In this document: positions 12,300 to 22,415 of the stretch, piece after piece
Numbering within the stretch: the stretch's first letter is position 1
How the letters are laid out: each line of letters opens with the position of its first letter
Origin: Fasciola hepatica
Lineage: Eukaryota > Platyhelminthes > Trematoda > Plagiorchiida > Fasciolidae
NCBI GenBank assembly: GCA_948099385.1
Contig: CANUEZ040000113.1
Coordinates: 6,088,501-6,152,500, forward strand
Length of the DNA stretch: 64,000 nt
Reading direction: 5' to 3'
Program-made: the position numbers and the translations under genes
Notes under the pieces: generated by a model
What the model was told of the DNA's origin: nothing
Seen by the model: the letters and a program-made list of their open reading frames with translations, nothing else
Database searches by the model: none

Positions 12300-13180
12300 A
12301 GCCGTGATTGCACCGTCTAGCCATTTTGAGTTTCTCCGTATGCCGTCCGTTCTTTACAATGCGACGCAAACATTACAGTGCTTCATAAATCACGACTATC
12401 AAAGGTCAGATGATGTTTACACTTACTTAGATGATATCTCAGTTGCTAGGGTAGCCATTGATGACCAAACTGTGCATGTAGGAACAATTTTAAACGTTTG
12501 GTCCAACATGGACAACTATCAACGCTGCGAAATGTTCATCTGGTCAAGAAAGCATTGCCTTCCTGGGTCACGCGATGTTGGTCGCAGGAGCTTCACGCAT
12601 AAAGGGTAAAGTGCCGAGGATTCTGGAATATTCCGAGCCCTCATCTTTCAAAAAAATCCGAAGATCCGATGGCTTAGTTAACGTCTACCGTGGTTTCATC
12701 CCTAAATGCCCCCAGCTGATGCAACCTTTCAAAGACTTACTGCGCGGTAAGACCAAAACACTAGAATTTCCTGAAAAACTCCCAATCTACACTTGTAGAA
12801 CCGAAAATGCTTTCTCCAACCTAGTCGCCTTTGTATATCACCTACCAAACGCGCTCCTGGTACTATCAACTGATGCTTGAGGCTTACTCGTTAGAGCAGT
12901 TCTATAACAACAAGTACAAGGCATCTGAAAGCTAATATTCTTCTTCTACATAAGTCTACTGCCGGCTGAATCCAGGTGTAGTACATGAGGTAGGAAACTT
13001 TCAGCGATTTATTCGGCTATCCGCAATTTCCGGCACGCCCTGGAAGACAGACCATTCACCGTCTTCGTCAAACACTCTTTAATCATCTTCACTGCACGGT
13101 CGTCTATAGACCTGTGCTCACCCAGGGAATCCTATCACCTGGATTATTTCACTCAGTTCACAAAGGAGAAACTCCAGATG
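12300..13180 (+). pseudogene. Gypsy reverse transcriptase-RNase H, plus copy
   Basis: Frames at 12,304-12,609 and 12,575-12,880 give FEFLRMPSVLYNATQTLQCF, then the catalytic box YTYLDDISVA, and, after a shift, GLVNVYRGFIPKCPQLMQPF and DLLRGKTKTLEF. This is the standard Gypsy palm-to-connection order. RNase H follows (AIRNFRHALEDRPFTVFVKH, then SPRESYHLDYFTQF) to about 13,172. The RT fingers and motif A are missing: the protease-RT linker jumps almost directly to the segment just after motif A (near 12,285). With one of the two catalytic Asp motifs deleted and a frameshift present, the enzyme is inactive. Confidence 0.85.
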
Positions 13181-13264
13181 CCTTGGTATGATCGGAGTGG
13201 GTGCCCCAGGCTCCGAGATGGCTACTCATCATGAAAGCCTCTCGAAATTTATCCAAGTGACCAT

Positions 13265-13710
13265 TCGTTTAACACAGCCTCTGCTAAAGACGTCCTACTC
13301 ACTGCCTTATAGTAGCGGAAATGTTCTCACTAAAGTGAGAGGATAAAAGCGAATGCCCGGCTCTTTCCACTGGGTTGGCTGACCAACGGTCTTTCTATGG
13401 GAGATGACTAAACCCTTATTTCAAACCAACCACGGGTGACGCGTGATGCGTACAACGATATGCTCACCGGCAGCTGTGGCGCAGAGACGCACTGGGTACC
13501 CAGGATGTTTGGCCTCATCCGAAGGGCGTATGAACTGAACAATCAGTCACCAGCCGCCTGTGGGTTATGAACCCCACTTTTCGTCCCGCTGGCTTTTTGG
13601 TTAGGCTTTGGATAGCTAAAGGCTCCGGTTGTAGATCCCTAAGAAAACCACCTACTTTGGCTTTGGCAACCTGGCAGTGTCTCGACCACAAACGAATCAT
13701 AGACTCGGAT
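13265..13710 (+). repeat. Non-Gypsy repeat inside the Gypsy, related to 26.84-27.29 kb
   Basis: From about 13,265 the sequence stops resembling Gypsy and aligns by eye with the reverse complement of 26,840-27,290. Shared runs include TTCTCACTAAAGT, GGGAGATG followed by CTAAACCC, AAACCAACCACGGGT and GATGTTTGGCCTCATCCGAA. Its first 90 bp lie within arm B and are therefore duplicated; the rest is the single-copy segment C (13,355-13,732). The repeat therefore sat in the Gypsy RNase H-integrase interval before the inverted duplication formed. Confidence 0.75.
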
Positions 13711-13775
13711 TATTCACTCCTTCCTCCTCGATTGTACCATGTTTGGTTTAGAATGCAGTCTGAATTCAGTCGGAT

Positions 13776-13778
<3 letters not shown>

Positions 13779-13828
<50 letters not shown>
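13779..13828 (+). repeat. (AT)n microsatellite in arm A'
   Basis: 25 AT units, the counterpart of 11,753-11,794. It creates the artefactual IYIYIY frames seen on both strands. Confidence 0.95.
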
Positions 13829-13830
<2 letters not shown>

Positions 13831-14009
13831 GAAGGTACGATTTCGTACCAAGCCACACAAGGTACTCCTCTTCCTCTGGTACCAGTTGCGTTCAGGAAGG
13901 ACTCCTTTAGGACACTGCACGGATTGTCGCACCCTGGCATATGAACCTCGGCTAAATTCATGACTGAGTGTTTCATGCGGCCAAAAACAAAATGAGGATT
14001 TAAACGGAC

Positions 14010-14487
14010 GAACATGCAGTTGTTTAGAATTCCATCGTTTTAAAGTACACAGGCACCCTGAAAACCCTTTCTCCACTTTTCTGCTACTCTAGATGAACTT
14101 TTTCATCATGTGCACTTGGATTTAGTAGGTCCTCTGCCTCCATCCAGGGGATTCACTTATTTATTAACGTCTATCGACCTTTTTTTCTGGTGGGCTGGGG
14201 TAATACCTTTGAGCCACTGCACCTCCTAAACAACAGTATACAATCTTCTAGAACAACGCATGGCCCCATTTGGCTTCCCTGTTGTAGTGCCCACCGATCG
14301 AAGAGCCCACTTCAATGGTTCATTTCTTTCCGTGATAAACGTAATTGCATGCAAATGAAAGAGAACTACGACATGCTTTCCAGCAGCTAACGGTTTGGTC
14401 GAATGTTTTCACAGTCAGTTCTACACAGCTCTAAGAGCTCATACAAACCCGGCATGGGAAGGGATATTCTTTTGTCCTGTTAGGCAT
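14010..14487 (+). pseudogene. Gypsy integrase core, plus copy, truncated
   Basis: The zinc-binding tail (FHRFKVHRHPENPFSTF) precedes a one-base shift into HHVHLDLVGPLPPSRGFTYL. The frame then stays in register through QRMAPFGFPVVVPTDRRAHF and PAANGLVECFH, ending at about 14,487 where arm A' stops. All three DDE residues are readable, but TAA (about 14,227) and TGA (about 14,356) interrupt the frame. The C-terminal domain is absent because arm B' (minus-strand RNase H end) begins immediately. Read with arm B and segment C, the plus strand has the normal RT-RNase H-integrase order. Confidence 0.83.
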
Positions 14488-15978
14488 TCGCTTTTATCCT
14501 CTCACTTTAGTGAGAACATTTCCGCTACTATAAGGCAGTGAGTAGGACGTCTTTAGCAGAGGCTGTGTTAAACGAATGGTCACTTGGATAAATTTCGAGA
14601 GGCTTTCATGATGAGTAGCCATCTCGGAGCCTGGGGCACCCACTCCGATCATACCAAGGCATCTGGAGTTTCTCCTTTGTGAACTGAGTGAAATAATCCA
14701 GGTGATAGGATTCCCTGGGTGAGCACAGGTCTATAGACGACCGTGCAGTGAAGATGATTAAAGAGTGTTTGACGAAGACGGTGAATGGTCTGTCTTCCAG
14801 GGCGTGCCGGAAATTGCGGATAGCCGAATAAATCGCTGAAAGTTTCCTACCTCATGTACTACACCTGGATTCAGCCGGCAGTAGACTTATGTAGAAGAAG
14901 AATATTAGCTTTCAGATGCCTTGTACTTGTTGTTATAGAACTGCTCTAACGAGTAAGCCTCAAGCATCAGTTGATAGTACCAGGAGCGCGTTTGGTAGGT
15001 GATATACAAAGGCGACTAGGTTGGAGAAAGCATTTTCGGTTCTACAAGTGTAGATTGGGAGTTTTTCAGGAAATTCTAGTGTTTTGGTCTTACCGCGCAG
15101 TAAGTCTTTGAAAGGTTGCATCAGCTGGGGGCATTTAGGGATGAAACCACGGTAGACGTTAACTAAGCCATCGGATCTTCGGATTTTTTTGAAAGATGAG
15201 GGCTCGGAATATTCCAGAATCCTCGGCACTTTACCCTTTATGCGTGAAGCTCCTGCGACCAACATCGCGTGACCCAGGAAGGCAATGCTTTCTTGACCAG
15301 ATGAACATTTCGCAGCGTTGATAGTTGTCCATGTTGGACCAAACGTTTAAAATTGTTCCTACATGCACAGTTTGGTCATCAATGGCTGCCCTAGCAACTG
15401 AGATATCATCTAAGTAAGTGTAAACATCATCTGACCTTTGATAGTCGTGATTTATGAAGCACTGTAATGTTTGCGTCGCATTGTAAAGAACGGACGGCAT
15501 ACGGAGAAACTCAAAATGGCTAGACGGTGCAATCACGGCTGTCTTTGGGAGGCCACTAAGATTACCGCAGATTTGGCTGTTTGCTCGAACTAAACGTATA
15601 CGACTGAAAATAATGCGACTGTTTAAACTTATTGTGAGGTCTTGAATATGTTGAACTGGTTAGCATTCGGGCTTGGTACGGTTGTTTAAAGCCTACTAAT
15701 CACCACAAGGCCTCAATTGTGTACGGAAGTTTTGGCACCATGTGTATTGGAGAAGCCCACAGACTCGTAGGTGGTCTAGTGATACCGAGATCCAGCACGT
15801 GATGAAACTCAAGATGTATGTTCCCGTTATTCTGTCGGTTATAAAAGTAGGCGATTGCGAGCAGAACGGCCTGACACGGTTATCGCCTGCATCGGTCGGC
15901 TTGCGCGTTTCCCTGGTACTCAGATTGATACGCGTAGGGCTTGGAGTACTTGTTTGCATTATCTCCTTGATTGCGGTG
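14486..15978 (-). repeat. Inverted duplication arm B' (pairs with 11,862-13,354)
   Basis: This is the reverse complement of arm B. Its right end (about 15,978) is the point after which the minus-strand Gag frame continues uninterrupted into unique sequence. Confidence 0.92.
14660..15540 (-). pseudogene. Gypsy reverse transcriptase-RNase H, minus copy
   Basis: Identical in layout to the plus copy at 12,300-13,180: frames at 15,231-15,536 (YLDDISVARAAIDD) and 14,960-15,265 (connection domain), then RNase H to about 14,660. It shares the same missing fingers/motif A and the same frameshift, so those lesions are older than the duplication. This copy is collinear with Gag to its right and is the original orientation of the element. 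Confidence 0.85.
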
Positions 15979-16620
15979 GTACCAACATAAGCCGGGGCTT
16001 TTAGGGCCACCCTTCGGTGAACGGTTGGTGCTGCCTGTTCTGTGAGACCCGGAATCTGATCGCGACGTGAGCGGCGCATCAACCGGAGAGGGTAGTACCT
16101 CCATCTGCTTAGTTAAACGCTCCATGGTGCTAATTTGAACTATGTCGAGGTCCTTAGTTATGTACTGGAAGGATGTTAAGGTATGTGATTGCACCCGATC
16201 AGCCGCTTCCGCTAATTATTCTCACGTTGATCCATTTTCAGAAACATCTAAGGTAGCTTGAGTGTCAATGGGAAACTCTTGCATTCAAAGTACCCGTAAC
16301 ATTATGTCATCCACCTTGAGAGTGGAGAACCGTCCCCAAAAGCGGAGAAGTTTCGTCGGTGTTCCTGTGTCACGATCACCAAGATTGATGCCGGACATCA
16401 GTTTTGTACTCCAATGTTCTGCTGACATAGCAAATCTCTCCATAATTGCACCGCGTAGTCTATCGTACGGGTAGGTTGAGTACAATATTCCTCGCTATCG
16501 GAGCCAGAACTTGCGGCAGGTGTCCCACCAGATACGTAAACTTGGTAGATTGGCTGGTTATACAGGCCGTTCATGATTGTGCTTCTACTTGAACCAGCCA
16601 AAACTCAGGGTCTGCAGGTG
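15880..16620 (-). pseudogene. Gypsy Gag relic
   Basis: Minus-strand frames give, in order, PADPEFWLVQVEAQS (about 16,600), YDRLRGAIMERFAMS with ELGDR-like SGINLGDRDTGTPTKLLRFW (16,285-16,485), and a nucleocapsid-like CWYHRNQGDNANK (about 15,980). These are hallmarks of flatworm Gypsy Gag, which packages the element RNA. Shifts and stops break the frame. There is no recognisable LTR or leader to the right, so the 5' end is lost. Confidence 0.75.
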
Positions 16621-16640
16621 GGAACTCGGGAATCCTTATG

Positions 16641-19089
16641 CGTATTGTTTTGTATCGTATTAGAGACTCCAGCAAGTTGAAACACTCATATTTCAGCCCA
16701 CAGTCAGCCCAGCTTGCTAGCAGTAGCTGCGAATTTCAGAAACTCTCTAATGGCTCGTGTCGCTGCTTTTCTGTGGTATCCTTCAACGGTCGTCTATTTT
16801 TTGTCACAGTGTCAGACCCACCTACAAGCAAGAACTACCAATCATCCTGTCACCTTGCTAATATATATACGTACACATTTCCGCTCGACTACTATCTGCT
16901 ATTCCCACTATTTAACACCATCGGTCTCCTGTGATCTGTTAGGTTTGATTCCATCCGTACCTTCATTCCGCCCAGTCGAGTTTTGAGTTTCAGTGCCGTG
17001 GAACTTACAAAGGGCCCACTATTCAGATATCATTATAATGACCACCTCAAATCCTGGTAAGACCCCGTTAGGACCATACATTCATTGCTCAGTTCGCATG
17101 ACACCGTTCGATCTATATAAAGAAGACCAAAATGCGAACTTCATTTCACTCATCTGCCAGCCAACTTCACAAGCCATGATGAAGTCCTTCGTCAAATGAT
17201 CTGTTTGCTGGTCACTAACTGATAATTCTTCCACAGTATCATGTCGAACCTTCGCGGAATTATCCAGCCATCCAGTCACCTACATTTTCCGTCACTTTTG
17301 CTGAACATTATTATTCGTACTCTGCGATTTTGATCATATTGTTCCCCATTATCGCACGTTGGACTTTTTTTAGCGTTTTCAGCCACTTAATTATTTGCAG
17401 TTCTTATCGGTTTCACTAACGCACTACTATTGTGCGATTCTACTGAACCTCCATTGTATTGCCACCTCTCACGTTCCCTTTGTCAGCACTCTACGTTCCT
17501 TCCATGTCAGTCACTGATAAACCTAAGAAAATTCGTCATGTGAGTGGATTTTCACTCAACTGCCAATTTCTGTCACTATGTTCCACCAATTTTCCACTAT
17601 TGCGCTCGTATACCATATCATACGGAGTGCTTTTTCTCTAGCCTATCGCTAGAAATTAGTTAGCCATATTTTGAATTATCGGGTTTTCTGCATCATTTGC
17701 TTACTTCTCCTCCGCATGACTTGCCTCGTAATTCCTTCCTGAAACCGTTTCTTCATTTTCCGGAACATTAGTACTCCTGATTCAAATGTATATTCGTCAT
17801 CCCCAATACTTTTGCACATTATTCGCGAGTGCATTTTCCAAATGTTCATCTGCCTAGATACTCTCCTCTGATAACTTAACTCGATATTATCTGAATTTCA
17901 GATCATATTTCCCCCATTCCTGTCTTGTTTGCTCTAGTGATCGGACTCCCCAGCCAACCCCGCTACCCAGCCAGCACAAAAGTGGTAAAATCGTGCTTTT
18001 AAGATGATGTTACTACTACAAAAAGTTTTTTTGTACGTTCAGTGACCCTGAAAATATCTCCTGAATGCCACTTAAAGATACCACTCGAATACCACACAAA
18101 TATCACTTAATAATACCACTTAAATACCATGCAAAAAACACAAGTCAGTCGAAAGCCACCGGACCCCTTGCACTTAGAAACCACCACCCTGGTTTCTCCG
18201 TATCTTTCATACTAATAATGGTAAACTTAGACCACAGAATAAATGAGCACTCGCACCATCACAACTAACTCATTTCATACACAGACGGATAATACTGAGA
18301 TATCTGATCTGATCGTTTCTGGATAATATAATCATCCTATCTTGATATTCATTTTTGCCAAGCAATCACTTATATGCCCATTAAAACTTCAAAACCATTT
18401 TTGTGCATATATCCAATTAATTATCAGTGACACTACTGTGACTTCATTTGTACCATACAGTCGTACAGTCAAGCATGCTCCGGGTTTCCTCGAAATAAAC
18501 CATTATCATTATCATCATTACCATCATTAATGTTCTCTACAATCCTCCCTGAAGCTTGATCCTGCCAGCTGCTTTTTCGGTTGAGTACATTTAACTGAAC
18601 TAACCTTCGCGAGATTTCCGTTGACCCCGCCTTTGACACACTTTCCGTTTTCACCAGCAGTACATACTCGGTTAGCTTTTCGCTTCGCCGTTGCGTTCGT
18701 CAACTTCCCGTTTCTTTCTCTTATCGGTGGTGTTCCGGCGCTCCATGAAGTACACGATCGCGTCCGTCTGCGGACGGAATTTCGTTTGTATTTTGCTTCG
18801 GGACCTATAAAATATAGGGTCTCAAGCCGTTAGCCGAACGTTTTCTATAGACTCACAAATGGTAGAACCTGCATGGGTGATTCGAGTTACTGTGCAAGCG
18901 ATGGATGAATCCCTGCTTCAAACATCCAACTATGTTGGGAGTGCTATAGATAAAGCCCCCAGCTGTGACATAGTTAACAAATTACCAGATAAATCGGAAA
19001 TTCTATGCAAGGGTAAAAGGCGCCACCTCTTTCTTAGCAAAACGCATGTAATGAAGTTCCCCAGAGGCCTGTCATAGACCCACGGCTGT
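16641..19089. other. Unassigned; pyrimidine-rich, with short tandem patches
   Basis: No gene is supported. The plus strand is C+T-rich to about 17,960. A degenerate tandem of a unit like ATACCACTTAA occupies about 18,065-18,135, and a loose CAT/TCA triplet run sits at 18,496-18,530. The open frame at 18,859-19,077 shows no domain I recognise. Confidence 0.4.
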
Positions 19090-19477
19090 CCCTCGTTGTA
19101 GCAACAGAGCATGAGTCTTTCTGCTGCTTGTTCGCAGATGATGTTTAGACAGTGGGTAACCCAACTGACAGTGATATGCAGTCAGATCGGGACACATTTT
19201 GCAAGCAGTCAGCAACCCGGAGCCTCCCTCCTAACATTGACAGGTATAGGCCATTGTTACATAATGGTATATCAGCCTCGGACGCCTGGATCCAGGTCAC
19301 CGTTAGAGCTCGAACAAGCATCTGGTAGGGATGACACTCAGTCCAAAGTGTCGCTGCTGTCGGGAAGGCTCATAGGGCTCCCTACCAATGTTGATGGAGG
19401 GTTGACTTAAGAGACCCCAGGATCCTATAATAGCTCTGAAGTCCAGTAGTCCCAGTCTAACTCGAGTAACCTGTACA

Positions 19478-19533
<56 letters not shown>

Positions 19534-19860
19534 GTTCACACTCGCATGATTTCAAGCTCTGCGCCAAGAAACATGGCTAGGTCGGGGGAGAAGGGTAATA
19601 TAGTTCGAATCCATGATTTGTTTTGTTTTGTGTAGGTATACACCTTGACTATAGATAAGGACCAAAAGGTTCTGGAGACCGTGCAGCAAAGGTTTATGAA
19701 ATTAACCATAGGCCTTAAGAACTGGTACTGAATGGATAGGCTTCACTCCCAAGAATAGTTCTCACTTAGGAGAAGACAGTCTAGAGAGGACTTATTCGGA
19801 GCCTGCATATAGCTGAAAGGGATGTCAGAACGAACACGGTCCGACTTACTCCGAATAAAG
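19090..19860 (+). pseudogene. CR1-like non-LTR RT, C-terminal half
   Basis: RT motif C is intact as CLFADDV at about 19,125-19,145 but is followed at once by an in-frame TAG. Decayed thumb sequence follows (NPTDSDMQSD), then an AT microsatellite (19,481-19,531). The C-terminal motif block comes next at 19,640-19,830: DKDQKVLETVQQRFMKLTIG, LKNW and FSLRRRQSREDLFGA. This matches the usual CR1-like ending (VQRR.TK...GL, then LRGDL). The element is 5'-truncated and inactive. Confidence 0.68.
19481..19531 (+). repeat. (AT)n microsatellite inside the RT relic
   Basis: About 25 AT units interrupting the thumb-coding region of the non-LTR relic. Confidence 0.95.
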
Positions 19861-21532
19861 ACCAGACACATTGCTCATTACAACCCGACATCGTGCATTG
19901 TTACTCATGTTTCTTTGCATCCAGGTGTCTCTCTTGCCAATCACATTTTGCATCTCTTTACCACCTTTTGAGTTCTGCTTATTCTACTATACTACCATTC
20001 TACCACACTACCATAATAATGAATAACTTTACCTTTGCTTCCGCGGATCAAGTCTTGTTTCTCTTAAATAAACCCGCCGCATGTCCACGCCGTATTCTAG
20101 CTTTCTGTCTGTTCATGAGTATGAGCCACAGCCTACTCCAGGGGTGATTCGAAATCTTACCCTCTGAAATGGCAATCCCCTAATCCAACGCTCCAAGAAG
20201 GTACTTCTGCAGTCTGATGGTGGTCGAATAATAAGGCTAACTGGCGCGAGCATCAGGATCTCGTTAGCTGAGCCTCAAGTCCTGTGGTCCGACGTGACCT
20301 GACCTATATTCTCTTGCCAGCATTAATATAAAACGATTTATTAACTATTCCAGGATGTCATCGCAAAACAATTAGATCCTCCTGTTTTACCAAACAAAGG
20401 TTGAACATAAAATTATCAGTAACTGAATATAGTTCGCCACAACTCTGTACTATTCGGTCAGAACTGGAAACTGCTTGACCTTGGTTATGAGAATGAAGTT
20501 GAGTGAAACTTTCAAAATAAATTTAATTAACGGCCGATTCTGAGTAGTTTTTAATTCCATGAAAGCAAAATTCATCGCAATTTTTCTGCCACCAAGTCAT
20601 TATTAGCAATCTTGCTGGAAACAATAACTTTTCTGGAATTGTCGATTATGTTTTCACTTAGCAGAGCTAAGCAAAAGCAGATGGTTCGCTAGCAATGGCG
20701 CTGTAGACCTTAAGCTCACGAGAGAAAAAGATGTGCACATTTTTTGGCCCAGGGTCATTTGAATGCCTTTCGTTAAACTTCTGTAACAGAACCGAAACTA
20801 GCACGCGAGGCTTGAACTAGGGCTGAATAACGTGCATCCTAAACTCATCTTCCAGGTCCCGCACACAAACATTGGACGGGACCAAGCAAACCATGGTCAA
20901 AACCCCCTTGAACCGATGAACCCTTTTCTATCCCATTTACTTTATTGCACTGTAACACGATACGTTTTATTAGATCTGTACCCACGTGTGCCCGTTTGCG
21001 TGACTTTTCTCCGTGCCGTTCGGTTGAGACCCGACCTTCCGAACTTTCGCAGTAAGAATGAGTTCAGTCCCGTGCATTCTTGTGAATCGTGTTCGAGAGC
21101 TGTTTACGGTTGTGTGTGTGGAACTGTCAGTATTTATTGTCATGCATCAGATTCCATTTTAATTGGATAAAGTTTGCTATCGTGACTTGGTCCGGGGATC
21201 AATCATCTTATTCGCTCGTAATGGACCACTACATTCCAGTTCGTTTTCATCATGATGAAATAAGGTACTTCCAGGACAACAAAAAATTTCCAAGGCTCTG
21301 GTAAATAAGAGATGGGTAAGCTCACGACATCGCATTTTTTTATCATTTTCTCTGTAAAGGATTTTGTTCAGAACCAGTCTGTTAATGAAGAAGCTTTTTT
21401 TGCTTTATGCATGCAAACAATGGTTTTACAACAAGATGGAGGGGGGGGGGAGAAGCTGACACAATCGACTTGGATAATGGTGTTTTCTGGGTTTTGGTAA
21501 AACAAGAATGGTCACAGAGTCCTGAATGGTCG
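19861..21532. other. Unassigned sequence
   Basis: No supported gene or repeat. The open frame at 20,832-21,170 (113 codons) has no recognisable domain. A G9 run lies at about 21,441-21,450, followed at 21,533 by a SINE. Confidence 0.4.
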
Positions 21533-21785
21533 ATTGTGGTCGAGTGGTTTAGAGCATTCGATTACCAACTCGGAGGTCCAAGGTTTGAATCCATTCCCGG
21601 TTACTTTGGTGGCAGACTGTTATCCACTGTCGGCCGGATCGTTACCACACCTGATCTATTGGGACCTTATATGGTTCTCCATCCCACCAAGTCTCAGAGT
21701 CTGGTTTCCGGGTACCCCTAATAGTGCAGGGAGCCTTCGTGGCTATGGAGTACCTACCCCTTACAATGTACTCATGGGTAGGCAT
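21533..21785 (+). repeat. tRNA-derived SINE, copy 1
   Basis: The A-box-like GGTCGAGTGGTTTAGAGC is at 21,538-21,555 and the B-box-like GGTTTGAATCC at about 21,582-21,592, with tRNA-like spacing. A body of about 180 bp follows and is shared with 33,272-33,525 and 41,448-41,700 (landmarks CTTTGGTGGCAGAC, TATTGGGACCT, CTATGGAGTA). The head resembles a Ser/Leu-type tRNA start. Transcription by RNA polymerase III would be expected of an active copy. Confidence 0.8.
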
Positions 21786-22149
21786 GTAGTAAAAAAGGGG
21801 AACAGTGTGTGTGTGTGGGGGGGGGAAGGTTGAATTCCGTGTATATTATGATAAGCTATTACGAGTAAGAATGAAACAAAGTCAACTGATTGATCTTTAG
21901 ACTAACGGAAAGTCAGTACTTTACACCCAATAAGGATGGTCACTTGGTACAGTTGCGAAGAAATTCAAGATTCCTCGTGATTTTCTTTGGCTTTCGACTT
22001 ACAGTCCGTGATCTGTAGTGAGACTTGTGGGCTAAGAAATGTGTTATCCAACATAAGAAATTTGTAAATGAACTTCAGCCTAATGACTTTAAGGTTTTGA
22101 AACTCATTAGGCCGTTTGATCCCAGCCCGAATAAACTTTAGTGACAAAG

Positions 22150-22415
22150 CTTTCATTTCTGGCAGTCATCATCTTTATTGCCACTCCATACATAAACTTC
22201 GTTTTATCACTCTGAACCAAGCTGTTTCTGGTTCGAACGCCAATGTGACACAAGCTCTCGTGAGTCCTAACTGATCGTTTCTCGCTTTATACTCTTTGAT
22301 CTGCAGGTTAGCATGGACATCTCTGTGGATAGCAACTTTGATTTTCTGACTACTAGTGAAGCATTGTTTAATTCGTAACTGTGGTTATCAGTTACGTCTG
22401 CACGCCATTCGTCTC
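22150..22415 (-). repeat. Dispersed repeat family, copy 2 (partner at 9.69-9.93 kb)
   Basis: The reverse complement aligns with 9,690-9,930, including CTAGTAGTCAGAAAA, CACAGAGATGT, GAGCTTGTGTCA and AAAACGAAGTTTAT. It contains a short extra stretch (AAAGAGTATAAAGCG region, near 22,285) that the other copy lacks. Function unknown. Confidence 0.6.

Larger units (their letters stand above)
11862..13354 (+). repeat. Inverted duplication arm B (pairs with 14,486-15,978)
   Basis: Coordinates pair as x + y = 27,840. The arm carries Gag-end/protease remnants, RT and RNase H, and ends inside a non-Gypsy repeat. The only coding difference seen is Val to Ala just after the YLDD box (ARVAIDD against ARAAIDD). 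The right end falls at AAAAGCGAATG, where the partner switches into arm A'. Confidence 0.92.
13733..14487 (-). repeat. Inverted duplication arm A' (pairs with 11,089-11,843)
   Basis: This is the reverse complement of arm A. It abuts arm B' at the shared word GGCATTCG (about 14,480-14,488), a likely microhomology at the junction. Confidence 0.92.
10500..16640 (-). mobile_element. Gypsy-type LTR retrotransposon (minus), internally rearranged
   Basis: Outside the rearrangement the element reads right to left: Gag (16.62-15.88 kb), protease-RT-RNase H (B', 15,978-14,486), and integrase (A, from about 11,566, continuing to a C-terminal domain near 10,700). Between B' and A sits a plus-strand block, B-C-A' (11,862-14,487), which carries a second copy of protease-RT-RNase H and of the integrase core. 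Gag and the integrase C-terminal tail occur only once, so this is not two complete elements. No LTR is recognised at the right end, so the element is 5'-truncated. Both RT copies lack the fingers and motif A, and the integrase has stops. Confidence 0.85.

Noticed and set aside
11500..14076. Longest frames, with IYIYIYIY runs, as possible proteins
   Set aside because: They read through AT microsatellites in both arms and on both strands; the frame is held open by the repeat.
18065..18135. Short direct repeats as a CRISPR-like array
   Set aside because: Units are about 11-12 bp, degenerate and without spacers; this is a simple tandem in a eukaryotic sequence.
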